This document shows, in pieces, positions 1-9,063 of a DNA stretch of 51,642 bases (the first letter of the stretch is position 1; the number at the start of each line of letters is the position of its first letter). Origin of the DNA: Desulfotignum sp. GTDB taxonomy: Bacteria > Desulfobacterota > Desulfobacteria > Desulfobacterales > Desulfobacteraceae. The stretch covers positions 1 to 51,642 of the forward strand of contig JAABUB010000015.1 of NCBI GenBank assembly GCA_011389575.1. The letters are read 5' to 3'. Made by a program: the position numbers and the translations under genes. The notes beneath the pieces were generated by a model that made no database searches, was not told where the DNA came from, and saw only the letters and a list, made by a program, of their open reading frames with translations.

Positions 1-405
1 CGTGAAAAGATCCGCCTTTTTCGCGGCATCCACCTTGTTCAATGCAAGGATAACCGGTTTTTCCGCCTTGTGCAGTTGTGCAACAATCTGTTTTTCTGCT
101 GAAAAATTGCGGGAAACCGTATCCACCATGAACAGGATAAGGTCCACATCTGCCACTGCCTGCAGGGCCTGGTCCACTATCCGCTTGTTGAGCAGGCTGG
201 TGCTCTTGTGAATCCCGGGGGTGTCCACAAAAATGATCTGGGAAGCGGGCCGGTTCACGATACCCAGAATCCGGTCCCGGGTGGTCTGGGGTTTTTTGGA
301 AGTGATGGAGATTTTCTGGCCCAGCACCTGGTTCAACAAAGTTGACTTGCCCGCATTGGGTGCACCGATAATGGCCACAAACCCGGACCGCATATCTTTT
401 TCCAT
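1..405 (-). CDS. era: GTPase Era, N-terminal part (cut by window edge)
   Basis: This is the N-terminal 135 codons of the Era GTPase; the rest lies beyond base 1. Era binds the 3' end of 16S rRNA and acts in 30S ribosome maturation. The P-loop GAPNAGKST (residues about 14-22), a DTPG switch motif and the NKVD guanine-specificity motif are all visible. The ATG at 403-405 has AAGGATG about 7 bases upstream, which supports this start. It begins two bases after the engB stop, so the two ribosome-assembly GTPases are co-transcribed. The KH RNA-binding domain expected at the C-terminus cannot be seen. Confidence 0.95.
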   Translation of the reverse strand, partial: MEKDMRSGFVAIIGAPNAGKSTLLNQVLGQKISITSKKPQTTRDRILGIVNRPASQIIFVDTPGIHKSTSLLNKRIVDQALQAVADVDLILFMVDTVSRNFSAEKQIVAQLHKAEKPVILALNKVDAAKKADLFT

Positions 406-407
406 GG

Positions 408-1007
408 TCATCCTTTTTGGTCGTACCATGCCATCAGGCTGTCGATTTCATCCAGCACCGTTTCCCGTCCCAACCGGGTTTTGGCTGAGAAAACAATCAC
501 CGCGTTTTTGTCTCTGTGCAGCCGGGAGCAGATGGCGGCACACCGCTTTTGCTGCTGTGTTTTTGATAATTTGTCTGCTTTGGTCAGCACCACCAGATAG
601 GGTATCCTGCGGGATTCCAGCCAGTCGGCCAGAGCAAATTCTTCCTGCTTTGGATCTCTGCGGATATCTATAATGAGCACCAGGCCTAAAAGATTGCTCC
701 TGCCTGCCAGGTATTTTTCCACCATGGGCTGCCATGTGGCCCGGATCTTTTTGGATACTTTGGCATACCCGTATCCGGGCAGGTCCACCAGAGACAGGGT
801 TTCATTGACCAGAAAAAAATTGATAAGCTGGGTGCATCCGGGCCTGGAGCTGGTTTTCACCATATCCTTTCGCTGGATCAATGTGTTGATCAATGAACTT
901 TTCCCCACATTGGAACGTCCGGCAAAGGCAATTTCGGCAAAATCATAATCCGGATACTGGTCCGGTTTCACCGCACTTTTTACAAACTGCACACCCTGAA
1001 TCTTCAT
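408..1007 (-). CDS. engB: Ribosome biogenesis GTPase EngB (YihA/YsxC)
   Basis: The product has 199 residues, the usual length for this single-domain GTPase of 50S subunit assembly. The G1 motif GRSNVGKS is at residues 30-37, the G3 motif DLPGYGYA at about 75-82, and the G4 motif appears as TKAD. The TrmE-Era-EngA-EngB family signature RPGCTQLINFF follows G1. The start overlaps the stop of the upstream aminotransferase gene by 4 bases (ATGA), and era follows 2 bases downstream. This points to translational coupling in one leftward operon. Confidence 0.97.
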   Translation of the reverse strand: MKIQGVQFVKSAVKPDQYPDYDFAEIAFAGRSNVGKSSLINTLIQRKDMVKTSSRPGCTQLINFFLVNETLSLVDLPGYGYAKVSKKIRATWQPMVEKYLAGRSNLLGLVLIIDIRRDPKQEEFALADWLESRRIPYLVVLTKADKLSKTQQQKRCAAICSRLHRDKNAVIVFSAKTRLGRETVLDEIDSLMAWYDQKG

Positions 1008-2161
1008 GGTCTCGTCTTTACATAGTTTTCCATGCGGTCCATGCCCTGGGTCAGATTTTCCAGGGAGTTGGCATAGGAAAACCGCAGGTATCCTTCTCCG
1101 TTGGCCCCGAAATCAATGCCCGGTGTCACCCCGATATGGGCTTTTTCCAGAATATCAAAGGCCAGGGCATAGGAATCCGTGGAAATATGTTTCACATTGG
1201 CAAACACATAAAATGCCCCTGTGGGCGGCACTGTAATCCCTAAGCCCATATCCTGCAACCGCTGTATCATATACAGCCGGCGCTTGTTATATACCTTTCG
1301 CATATGCTGGGTTTCTTTGGCAGCATATTTGAGTGCGGCGGTTCCTGCCATCTGGGCCACGGAATTGGCACAGATAAAAAAATTCTGCTGCAGAATCTGC
1401 AGGGACCTGACAAAGGCAAAAGGGGCGATCAGATAGCCCAGGCGCAGACCGGTCATGGCAAAGAGCTTGGAAAACCCGTTGAGCACAAAGGCTTTGGAAG
1501 TAAATTCCAGGACGGAATGTTCTTTGCCCTCATAGACCAGGCCGTGGTAGATCTCATCCGAGATGATATACAGGTCATGTTTTTTTGCCAGTGCCACAAT
1601 TTCTTGCATCCGATCCTCCGGAATCACGTTTCCGGTGGGATTGGACGGGGAATTAATAAAAATGGCCCTGGTTTTCGGGGTAATTTTCGCCTCTATGGCA
1701 TCCGGGGTAAAAACAAAGCCTTCTTCTTCAAACACGGGCACAGTGACCGGGATCCCCTGGACATAATGAATGAAATTGGCATAGCAGGCATAGTGGGGAT
1801 CGGAAATAATGACCTCATCTCCCGGATTTACCAGAACGGAAAACAGCAGCAGCATGGCAGGGGAGGTGCCCGAAGTCACCAGGATCTGTCCGAGATCAAC
1901 ATTGGTGTTGTATGTATCGGCATGGTATCGGGCAATGGCCTGGCGCAGTCTGATATCCCCGAGGCTGTGGGTATAGCAGGTGGCGTTGCAGTTCAGGGCA
2001 TCCAGGGTTGCCTGGTTGACACACGCAGGAACATCAAAGTCAGGCTCACCGATTTCCATATGGATCACATCAATGCCGGCTGCTTCCATCTGATGGATTT
2101 TTTCCAGCACATCCATCACGATAAAAGGGGTGATATTTTCACAGCGTCTGGCAGGTTTCAT
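1004..2161 (-). CDS. PLP-dependent class I/II aminotransferase
   Basis: This is a 385-residue fold-type I aminotransferase of the aspartate/aromatic aminotransferase superfamily. The PLP lysine is K232 in NGFSKLFAMTGLRLGY. SNPTGNV (N174) and the R240 region carry cofactor and substrate contacts, and SDEIYHGLVY holds the conserved Asp/Tyr pair. The start lies one base after the hisG stop, with AAGGTG about 8 bases upstream. Its position behind hisI-hisG suggests amino-acid biosynthesis. It could serve as an aspartate, aromatic or histidinol-phosphate aminotransferase; the sequence alone does not fix the substrate, so no symbol is given. Confidence 0.9.
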   Translation of the reverse strand: MKPARRCENITPFIVMDVLEKIHQMEAAGIDVIHMEIGEPDFDVPACVNQATLDALNCNATCYTHSLGDIRLRQAIARYHADTYNTNVDLGQILVTSGTSPAMLLLFSVLVNPGDEVIISDPHYACYANFIHYVQGIPVTVPVFEEEGFVFTPDAIEAKITPKTRAIFINSPSNPTGNVIPEDRMQEIVALAKKHDLYIISDEIYHGLVYEGKEHSVLEFTSKAFVLNGFSKLFAMTGLRLGYLIAPFAFVRSLQILQQNFFICANSVAQMAGTAALKYAAKETQHMRKVYNKRRLYMIQRLQDMGLGITVPPTGAFYVFANVKHISTDSYALAFDILEKAHIGVTPGIDFGANGEGYLRFSYANSLENLTQGMDRMENYVKTRP

Positions 2162-2162
2162 T

Positions 2163-3038
2163 TTACAGCACCTTGTTAAGGGGGTATTCGATAATGCCTT
2201 CGGCCCCTTCCTTAAGCAGCCGGGGAATCAGGTCCCGGACATGTTTTGTATTGATAATGCTTTCCACCGAATACCAGTCGGACTGGTACAATCCGGCAAT
2301 GGTGGGGGCATTGAGGCTGGGCAGAAGAGATACAATCTTTGGTATCTTGTTTTCCGGTACATTCATTTTAATACCCACCATCTGGTCTGCCACCAGAGCC
2401 CCCTGGAGCAGCTGGGCGATCTGCTGGATTTTTTCTCTTTTCCCGGGATTCTGCCAGGCGGCCTTATTGGCAATGAGCTGGGTATTGGTTTCCATCACCA
2501 CGTGGATTACCCGCAGGTTATGGGCCCGGATCGTACTTTCGGTTTCCGTGATCTCCACGATGGCGTCAGCAAGGCCGGATACAATTTTGGCTTCAGTGGC
2601 GCCCCAGGAAAATTTCACTGTCACATTGATATTGCGTTCTTTGAAAAACCGTTTGGTGAATTTGACCAGTTCCGTGGAAATGGTCATGCCCTCCAGATCT
2701 TTAAGATCCTTTATGGGAGATGCACTGGCCACAGCCACCACCCACCGGGCCGGCCGGGCACTGACTTTGGAATAAACAAGGTCTGTCACCACATGTACAT
2801 CGGATTCATGTTCCGCCACCCAGTCACCTCCGGTGAGACCTGCATCAATAACACCGCTTTCCACGTTGATGGACATTTCCTGGGCCCGGCACAAGGCGCA
2901 TTCAATGGTTTCATCATCGATATCGGGGAAATAACTTCTTCCTTCCACATTGATTTTCCATCCAGAACGTCTGAACAGGTCAATTGTGGCATTCTGCAGG
3001 CTTCCTTTGGGAATGCCCAGTTTGAGAATCTTTTGCAT
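2163..3038 (-). CDS. hisG: ATP phosphoribosyltransferase, long form
   Basis: HisG catalyses the first step of histidine synthesis, joining PRPP and ATP to give phosphoribosyl-ATP. At 291 residues this is the long form, with a C-terminal regulatory domain (roughly residues 215-291) that binds histidine, so no HisZ subunit is needed. The N-terminal LGIPKGSLQNATIDLFRRSGW and the ESGVIDAGLTGGDWV stretch are typical of the family. It overlaps the hisI stop by one base and is in the same leftward operon. The other his genes are not in this window. Confidence 0.96.
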   Translation of the reverse strand: MQKILKLGIPKGSLQNATIDLFRRSGWKINVEGRSYFPDIDDETIECALCRAQEMSINVESGVIDAGLTGGDWVAEHESDVHVVTDLVYSKVSARPARWVVAVASASPIKDLKDLEGMTISTELVKFTKRFFKERNINVTVKFSWGATEAKIVSGLADAIVEITETESTIRAHNLRVIHVVMETNTQLIANKAAWQNPGKREKIQQIAQLLQGALVADQMVGIKMNVPENKIPKIVSLLPSLNAPTIAGLYQSDWYSVESIINTKHVRDLIPRLLKEGAEGIIEYPLNKVL

Positions 3039-3412
3039 TATCTGTATACCTTTTCGGGATCAAACACCTTTTGGCTGATGGTGGTAAGTTCACTGCCCTG
3101 CACCGATCTGAAAAAACAGCTTTTATACCCTTTGTGGCAGGCGGCACCGCCTGCCTGCTCCACCTGGAGCACCAGGGTGTCCAGGTCGCAGTCCACAAGG
3201 ATTTTTCTTACATGCTGCACATGGCCCGAGGTTTCCCCTTTTGTCCACAGCATGTTGCGCGAACGGCTGTAATAGGTGGCTTTGCCGGTCTGCAGGGTCT
3301 TTTCAAAAGCCTGGCGGTTCATATAGGCCAACATCAGCACCTCACCGGTTTGTGCATCCTGGGCAATGGCGGGAATCAATCCCCCGGTCTTTTCAAAATC
3401 AAGCTGGATCAT
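3038..3412 (-). CDS. hisI: Phosphoribosyl-AMP cyclohydrolase
   Basis: HisI opens the adenine ring of phosphoribosyl-AMP, the third step of histidine synthesis. The protein has 124 residues and is a stand-alone HisI without the HisE pyrophosphohydrolase domain found fused in enterobacteria. The substrate-binding stretch [18 protein letters not shown] and the metal-binding [12 protein letters not shown]...[12 protein letters not shown] segment are intact. It is the first gene of the leftward hisI-hisG-aminotransferase-engB-era run, and a promoter-like sequence lies 49 bases upstream. Confidence 0.96.
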   Translation of the reverse strand: MIQLDFEKTGGLIPAIAQDAQTGEVLMLAYMNRQAFEKTLQTGKATYYSRSRNMLWTKGETSGHVQHVRKILVDCDLDTLVLQVEQAGGAACHKGYKSCFFRSVQGSELTTISQKVFDPEKVYR

Positions 3413-3460
3413 GGCAACTCTTTTGTATTTATTTTATCAATTACACCACTAAAACTTTAC

Positions 3461-3489
3461 TATTTAACCAAAATCCTTCAAAAAGTCAA
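3461..3489 (-). promoter_or_regulatory. Promoter for the hisI operon
   Basis: Read leftward there is TTGACT, 17 bases, then TAAATA, a good sigma-70 type match in the divergent gap between hisI and the penicillin-binding protein gene. The expected leader would be only about 40 bases and holds no leader peptide or hairpin. Confidence 0.55.
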
Positions 3490-3531
3490 TTTATAAACAC
3501 AATTTGGGAGCACAACAAGCTATATGCCATG

Positions 3532-3560
3532 TTGATGTTCTCAAACAAAAGCGGTATAAT
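3532..3560 (+). promoter_or_regulatory. Promoter for the mrcA-type gene
   Basis: TTGATG, 17 bases, then a perfect TATAAT read rightward about 80 bases before the penicillin-binding protein start. It is the best sigma-70 match in this divergent gap. Confidence 0.65.
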
Positions 3561-3639
3561 CTGTTGCCTAACGGGGGGCAATCTGATAACAAGCATGTAA
3601 AATTTTATCCCCAACACCTAATATTGCTTTTATGATACC

Positions 3640-6042
3640 ATGACAAATAAAAAATCCAGATCCGAGGTTTTAAAAAAACGCGGAAAAAAAGAAAAACACC
3701 TGGTCCTCTCTTTGTTAAAATGGGGACTTGCCTCTGTTTCAATAGGGATTCTGGTGGCTGCCGGCGGTTTATTCGGACTGTATATATACCTGAGTCAAGA
3801 TTTGCCAAAAATCAATTCTTTATCAGATTACCAACCAGCCACAGTTACCAATGTATTTTCAGACGACGGCCGTAAAATTGGAGAATTTTACAAAGAGCGC
3901 AGGATAGTCATTCCTTTGTCTGACATGCCCCCACACCTGATAAATGCCTTTGTTGCGGCCGAAGATTCACGGTTCCGGGAACATCCGGGCATTGATATCC
4001 AATCCATTTTCAGGGCATTCATCAAAAATTTCCAGGCCGGTACCATTACCCAGGGAGGAAGCACCATTACCCAGCAGGTAACCAAGTCCTTTCTGCTCAC
4101 ACCGGAACGAACCTATGAGCGCAAACTCAAAGAAGCTATCCTGGCCTACCGCATAGAAAAAAAATTCACCAAGGATGAAATTTTATTTTTATACCTGAAC
4201 CAGATTTATCTGGGCCATGGTGCCTACGGGGTTCAGGCGGCTGCAGAAAATTATTTTGGCAAACATGCACGGGATCTGAACATTGCGGAATGCGCCATGC
4301 TGGCAGGGCTTCCCCAGGCCCCCAGCCGGTATTCTCCTTTCCGGTTTCCCGACCGGGCCAAACAGCGCCAGATCTATACCCTGAACCGCATGAAAGAAGA
4401 GGGCATGATAACCAACATGGCGGTTACAGAAGCCATTGATCTGGAACTGGATATCAAATCCCGGAAAAACTGGTTTATTGAAAGGGTACCCTATTATACG
4501 GAACATGTCCGGCGGTATGTGGAAAAAAAATATGGAGAAGATGCCCTGTACAACCAGGGACTCCAGATACACACTGCTGTTAATATCGAACTTCAGAAAA
4601 TGGCCCGGGAAGCTGTAGTAAAAGGCCTGATGGATCTGGACCGGCGCATCGGATACCGGGGCCCTGAAAAAAACATATCCGCCCTTCAGGTTGAAGAATT
4701 CTGCCGAACCGAAGCTGAAAAAATCCAGGGAAATCTGCTTGAAAAAGGCAGTATCCATACCGGTGTGGTGCTGGATGTGGATGATGAGAACAAGGTAACC
4801 AGGGTACGGGTAGGAAATTTTTCAGGCATTATCCAGCTGAAAACCATGACCTGGGCGCGCCATCCCAATCCCAAAATAGCCTATTACGAATCCAGGGTCA
4901 CCAATCCATCCCGGGTGCTGAAACCGGGGGATGTGATTCAGGTAAAGGTCATCGATGAAATAGAGGGGAAAGAACAATACGAATTCACCCTGTATCAGGA
5001 ACCCGCAGCACAGGCGGCACTGTTGAGTATTGCTGCGGAAACCGGCCATGTGAAAGCCATGATCGGGGGGCGGGATTATAAAGACAGCCAGTTCAACCGG
5101 GCCTACCAGTCCCGGCGGCAGCCGGGATCCGCATTCAAACCCATCATATATGCGGCTGCCCTGGACAAGGGGTACACCCCTGCAACCAGTATCATTGATT
5201 CGCCGGTGGTATATGAAGATGTATCACGGGACTTCATCTGGAAACCCCAAAACTACAAGGAAGAATTTTACGGACCCACTTTGTTCAGAGAGGCTCTGGT
5301 TAAATCCCGGAACGTGGTCACCATCAAAATCCTCCAGGATATCGGTATCCCCTATGCCATTGATTATGCAAGGAAACTGGGCATCACATCGGATATCAAC
5401 CAGGATCTTTCCATCGCCCTGGGATCTTCAGGCGTATCTCTGCTGGAAATCGTCAATGCCTATTCCGTATTTTCCAATCTGGGATATCTGATTGAACCGG
5501 TGTTTATCACCAAAATATATGACCGGAGCGGCAATCTGCTGGAAACTTCCAAACTGATCCGCAAAAAGGTCATTGACATGAGCACCGCCTATATCATGAC
5601 CAATATGCTGGAAAGCGTGGTGCAGTCAGGCACCGGCCGGCGGGTCAAAGCCCTGAAACGGCCTGTGGCAGGGAAAACAGGTACCACCAACAATCTTTTC
5701 GATGCCTGGTTTCTGGGATATACCCCCAGATATACCACCGGGGTATGGGTGGGGTTTGATCAGGAAGCATCCATGGGAAAGGGAGAAACCGGTTCCAGAA
5801 CAGCCAGCCCCATATGGCTTGATTTCATGCAAAAGGCACTGGAAGGAAAGCCCGCCAGAACATTCACCGTTCCCGAAGGCATTGTGTTTGCCAAAATTGA
5901 TGCAAAAACCGGGCTGCTGCCCATCAAAGAATCGGAAAAAACCATTTTTGAATGTTTTAAAGAAGGCACTGTACCCACGGCCCACACCCAGGAGCCGGAC
6001 AGCGCATCAGGGACTGACGATCTTTTCAAGCAGGGCATTTAA
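3640..6042 (+). CDS. mrcA: Penicillin-binding protein 1A (transglycosylase/transpeptidase)
   Basis: This 800-residue class A PBP polymerises and cross-links peptidoglycan in the periplasm. A basic cytoplasmic tail is followed by one membrane anchor (residues about 21-52). The GT51 glycosyltransferase domain has catalytic E108 in AAEDSRF and the QGGSTITQQ motif at 138-146. An OB-like insert (about 330-450) precedes the transpeptidase domain, which has the active-site serine in SAFK (S497, K500), SRN (556-558) and KTGT (679-682). The ATG at 3640 has no strong Shine-Dalgarno sequence, but no better start precedes the anchor. Its 3' end overlaps the convergent radical SAM gene by 17 bases. Confidence 0.95.
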   Translation: MTNKKSRSEVLKKRGKKEKHLVLSLLKWGLASVSIGILVAAGGLFGLYIYLSQDLPKINSLSDYQPATVTNVFSDDGRKIGEFYKERRIVIPLSDMPPHLINAFVAAEDSRFREHPGIDIQSIFRAFIKNFQAGTITQGGSTITQQVTKSFLLTPERTYERKLKEAILAYRIEKKFTKDEILFLYLNQIYLGHGAYGVQAAAENYFGKHARDLNIAECAMLAGLPQAPSRYSPFRFPDRAKQRQIYTLNRMKEEGMITNMAVTEAIDLELDIKSRKNWFIERVPYYTEHVRRYVEKKYGEDALYNQGLQIHTAVNIELQKMAREAVVKGLMDLDRRIGYRGPEKNISALQVEEFCRTEAEKIQGNLLEKGSIHTGVVLDVDDENKVTRVRVGNFSGIIQLKTMTWARHPNPKIAYYESRVTNPSRVLKPGDVIQVKVIDEIEGKEQYEFTLYQEPAAQAALLSIAAETGHVKAMIGGRDYKDSQFNRAYQSRRQPGSAFKPIIYAAALDKGYTPATSIIDSPVVYEDVSRDFIWKPQNYKEEFYGPTLFREALVKSRNVVTIKILQDIGIPYAIDYARKLGITSDINQDLSIALGSSGVSLLEIVNAYSVFSNLGYLIEPVFITKIYDRSGNLLETSKLIRKKVIDMSTAYIMTNMLESVVQSGTGRRVKALKRPVAGKTGTTNNLFDAWFLGYTPRYTTGVWVGFDQEASMGKGETGSRTASPIWLDFMQKALEGKPARTFTVPEGIVFAKIDAKTGLLPIKESEKTIFECFKEGTVPTAHTQEPDSASGTDDLFKQGI

Positions 6043-7051
6043 GGATATCCACCTGATTCGGCTCCATGACAGAATCAGTGTGGATTTCAAAATCAAGGTT
6101 TGGAAATACCGCTTTCAGGTTTTGCAGATTGCTGTTTTTATCCCCCCGGAGACGGGATGCAAAACGGGGATGAACACATAATTTTATTTGTCCCGGTGTC
6201 TGGTCATTTTCGAGGTTCCGGATCTTATGCACAATATTGTCATACATGATACGGGACAAAACCAGATGCCCGAAAGCCGGATGCTCAGGGCCGGCAATCA
6301 CCTCAGGGTCATGGGTACCGGAAGTCTGAAGCCCCATGCGGATCACGGTCACACCGGCCCGGGTGAATATGGAAAACATTTCAGCCGTTATTTTTACTGC
6401 CCGGTCCAGGGCCAGGGGTTTGTATTCTCCCTTTTTGAACCATCGGGCCAGTAAGGTTTTTTTCAAAACAAGCACCGGATAAATGCGGGCGGTCAGCGGT
6501 TTTAAACCTGCCAGGATTTCTGCTGTCCGTATCATGCCGTTTTTGGTGTCTTCGGGAAGCCCCACCATGACCTGGACACCTGCCTGTACTCCCTGATTTT
6601 TGAGCAACGCCATTGCCCTGCGGGTGTCATCACTGGTATGACCCCGGTTCACCCTGTCCAGCACCTGATCGTCCATACTCTGCACCCCGATTTCCACCAA
6701 ACTTACCGGATAGGACCGGACCAGATCCAGACCTTCTTCGGTCACTGTATCAGGACGGGTGGAAAAGCGGATGGCCTGGACAGCCCCGCTGTCCAGATAG
6801 GGTTTTACATCTTTCATAAGACGGGTGATATGCCGGGCATCCAGCCCCAGAAAATTGCCCCCGAAAAATCCCAGTTCCACCCGGGGCCGGCTGCCTTTAT
6901 ATGTCAGGTATTGGCGGATAACAGCAGCTATCCGGCCGGTATCCGGCAAAACCGCATTTTCCCGGGTAATGGCTTGCTGGTTGCAGAAAGCACAGCGGTG
7001 GGGGCATCCTGAATGGGGAATAAAAATGGGGATAACCAGAGGGGAGGCCAT
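6026..7051 (-). CDS. Elp3-like radical SAM protein
   Basis: This 341-residue protein is a radical SAM enzyme with its [4Fe-4S]-binding CPHRCAFC motif at C16, C20 and C23. GFFGGNF and VEIGVQSMDDQVLDRVNRGH follow, typical of the Elp3/HemN-like branch. The substrate is not evident. It starts 2 bases after the PHP-RNase III stop, so it is co-transcribed with that gene. An RNA-related role is possible given Elp3 kinship and its neighbour, but this is inference. It lacks the acetyltransferase domain of true Elp3. Confidence 0.85.
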   Translation of the reverse strand: MASPLVIPIFIPHSGCPHRCAFCNQQAITRENAVLPDTGRIAAVIRQYLTYKGSRPRVELGFFGGNFLGLDARHITRLMKDVKPYLDSGAVQAIRFSTRPDTVTEEGLDLVRSYPVSLVEIGVQSMDDQVLDRVNRGHTSDDTRRAMALLKNQGVQAGVQVMVGLPEDTKNGMIRTAEILAGLKPLTARIYPVLVLKKTLLARWFKKGEYKPLALDRAVKITAEMFSIFTRAGVTVIRMGLQTSGTHDPEVIAGPEHPAFGHLVLSRIMYDNIVHKIRNLENDQTPGQIKLCVHPRFASRLRGDKNSNLQNLKAVFPNLDFEIHTDSVMEPNQVDILKCPA

Positions 7052-7053
7052 AT

Positions 7054-8610
7054 TCAGTCATTTTTCAGCAGCTTTATGGCATTTTTCGCAGCATCCTGCT
7101 CTGCAGCCTTTTTGGTTTTTCCCACACCCCGGGCGGTAATATGGGACAGTTCCAGGGATATTTCAAAGGTTTTATCATGGTCCGGACCGATTTCCCGGGT
7201 CACCGTATACATGGGGGTGATGGCAAAAATTTCCTGGGCATATTCCTGGAGACTGCTTTTATAATCAATGGTATGGTCACAGGACAATACCCTGTCAACC
7301 GCTTTTTGGAACAGATCCTGAATCAGGTCACAGGTTGTATCAAATCCGGCATCCAGGTAAACCGCTGCCATCACAGCTTCAAACGCATCAGAAAGGATGG
7401 AATTTTTATCTCTGCCTCCGGAAACAGCCTCTCCCTTACCCAGCCTGACAAACCTTCCCAGATCAACGGACCGGGCCATCTTAGCCAGGGCAGGCTCACT
7501 CACGAGGGTGGCGCGCAGTTTGGATAACTCTCCTTCTTTTCTGGAAGGGCTCTGCTTCATGAGAATGTGGCCGACACAAAGCCCGAGCACCGCATCCCCC
7601 AGAAATTCCAGACGTTCATTGTCTGTTTCGCATAGGCGCTGGTTTTCATTCAAATAGGAACGATGGCAAAGAGCAGTATTGAGCAGAGCGCGATCTATGA
7701 ATTGATGGCCCAGATTGGTTTCAAGAATATCGAGACGGTCATGGAGATTGCGCATGGCATCCAGCCGGTCTGTCAGGGTTTTATAAATGGTATACGCCAC
7801 CTGGATATTGTCTTTGCCCCGGCCCAGCTTCACCCCTGCATTAAAGCTTCCATGAAAATCCGATCCGCCGGTCAGCAGAAGTTTTTTCTTTTTGGCCAGG
7901 CTGGCAAGATACGCTGTCTGATGGGTATCATGGTCAGTATAAAAGACCTCCACTCCCATCAGCCCGCAGTTGATCAGCACATCCAGAAGAACCTCCAGAT
8001 CCCTGGTACGCGTAAATTCCAGCAGGCCGGGATGGGCCAGTACCGGAATACCGCCTGCCTCAATAATGATCTGAATGGCTTTTTTGCAGGAAATCCTGCA
8101 TTTTTCCACATATGCGGGTTTTCCCCTGCCAAGCCAGGTATCAAAGGCCTGGGAAAAGGAGGAGACCAATCCCTTTTCCATCATCATCCTGGCAATGTGG
8201 GGCCGTCCGATCTGATCTGTTTCAAAGCGCTTTTTTATTTCCGCCAGGTTGATATCCAGCCCCATCTGGTTCAATTTGGCCAGGATCTTTGGATTTCGCT
8301 GTTCCCTGGACAGCTTTGCTGTTGCAAGCACCTGGTTCAGCTTCCGGTCATACAAAGAAAATCCATACCCGAGCAGATGAACACTGCCGATGGTTTCAAA
8401 CTCGGGGGGCGGGTCACAGGATATTTCCACCCCGGTCATGAATTCAACCGGAAATGCATGCACCTGATCTGTTATTTCTTTGATACCGTCAATGGAATCA
8501 TGATCGGTAATGGCAATGGCTTTGATGCCCCTGTCCCTGGCAAGTTCCAAAATTTCCAGAGGAGACAGTGATCCATCCGAAGCAGTGGAATGTACGTGAA
8601 GATCAATCAA
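7054..8610 (-). CDS. rnc: PHP phosphoesterase domain fused to ribonuclease III
   Basis: One 518-residue frame joins two enzymes. Residues 1-285 form a PHP domain with metal ligands H5, H7, D12, D36/H37, E62, H193, D251 and H253; its closest known relatives are the YciV/RNase AM (Trph) family, which degrade short RNAs or nucleoside bisphosphates from the 5' end. Residues 291-518 are a full RNase III: NERLEFLGDA with E332, E335 and D339, E359 before LSKLRATLV, D408 and E411 in SDAFEAV, and a dsRNA-binding domain at 449-517. RNase III alone is usually about 225 residues, so nothing is missing from it. No stop or internal start cue separates the parts. It lies 13 bases after dksA and just before the Elp3-like gene. 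The joint presence suggests rRNA or sRNA processing, which is inference. Confidence 0.93.
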   Translation of the reverse strand: MIDLHVHSTASDGSLSPLEILELARDRGIKAIAITDHDSIDGIKEITDQVHAFPVEFMTGVEISCDPPPEFETIGSVHLLGYGFSLYDRKLNQVLATAKLSREQRNPKILAKLNQMGLDINLAEIKKRFETDQIGRPHIARMMMEKGLVSSFSQAFDTWLGRGKPAYVEKCRISCKKAIQIIIEAGGIPVLAHPGLLEFTRTRDLEVLLDVLINCGLMGVEVFYTDHDTHQTAYLASLAKKKKLLLTGGSDFHGSFNAGVKLGRGKDNIQVAYTIYKTLTDRLDAMRNLHDRLDILETNLGHQFIDRALLNTALCHRSYLNENQRLCETDNERLEFLGDAVLGLCVGHILMKQSPSRKEGELSKLRATLVSEPALAKMARSVDLGRFVRLGKGEAVSGGRDKNSILSDAFEAVMAAVYLDAGFDTTCDLIQDLFQKAVDRVLSCDHTIDYKSSLQEYAQEIFAITPMYTVTREIGPDHDKTFEISLELSHITARGVGKTKKAAEQDAAKNAIKLLKND

Positions 8611-8623
8611 TTAGGTTATCCGG

Positions 8624-8986
8624 TCAGATTCCCAGGGCATTCTCCATATCCTCTTCCCGGGTCTTGCATTCAATACACTGGGTGGTCACGGGCCTGGCTT
8701 TAAGACGTTCGATGGAAATTGCTTCCTCGCAGGTCTCACACTGGCCGAATGTACCGTTTTCTATACGTTCCAGGGCTTTTTTTATTTTTTTTATCAGTTT
8801 ATGCTCTCTATCGCGGATCCGCAGTTCAAAACTTCTTTCCGCTTCATGGGACGCCCGGTCCGTGGGGTCTGCAAAGTTTTCTTTGGGCTTTGTCATACCC
8901 GTGACCGTACTGTCTGCATGCTTGAGTAATTCATTGAGCCTGTCTGTCAGCAGGGTATTAAAATATTCCAGATCTTCTTTCTTCAT
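8624..8986 (-). CDS. dksA: DksA-type RNA polymerase-binding zinc finger protein
   Basis: This 120-residue protein has a long coiled-coil, then a C4 zinc finger (C83, C86, C104, C107). The coiled-coil tip carries DPTDRA (D40, D43, A45), the DxxDxA motif through which DksA acts in the RNA polymerase secondary channel with ppGpp. That separates it from TraR-like proteins lacking the motif. GAGGA about 8 bases upstream supports the start. It is the first gene of the dksA - PHP/RNase III - radical SAM run and has a strong promoter-like sequence upstream. Confidence 0.92.
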   Translation of the reverse strand: MKKEDLEYFNTLLTDRLNELLKHADSTVTGMTKPKENFADPTDRASHEAERSFELRIRDREHKLIKKIKKALERIENGTFGQCETCEEAISIERLKARPVTTQCIECKTREEDMENALGI

Positions 8987-9031
8987 GGCTTCATCCTCAC
9001 AGTTAAAGGTCCGGGAACATTAAAAGAGATC

Positions 9032-9059
9032 ATTATACCAATATTTATTTATTTGTAAA
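9032..9059 (-). promoter_or_regulatory. Promoter for the dksA operon
   Basis: Read leftward there is TTTACA, 16 bases, then TATAAT, placed about 46 bases before the dksA start and just after the hemA stop. It would make dksA-rnc independent of the hemA operon. Confidence 0.6.
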
Positions 9060-9063
9060 GATA

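Noticed and set aside
1304..2179. Long open frame (291 codons) on the plus strand
   Set aside because: It is antisense to the aminotransferase gene, has low-complexity glycine/histidine-rich translation and no ribosome site; a shadow of the real gene.
7054..8610. PHP-RNase III as two genes joined by a sequencing error
   Set aside because: The frame is continuous, with codon use and protein sequence normal across the joint and no internal ribosome site before the RNase III part.
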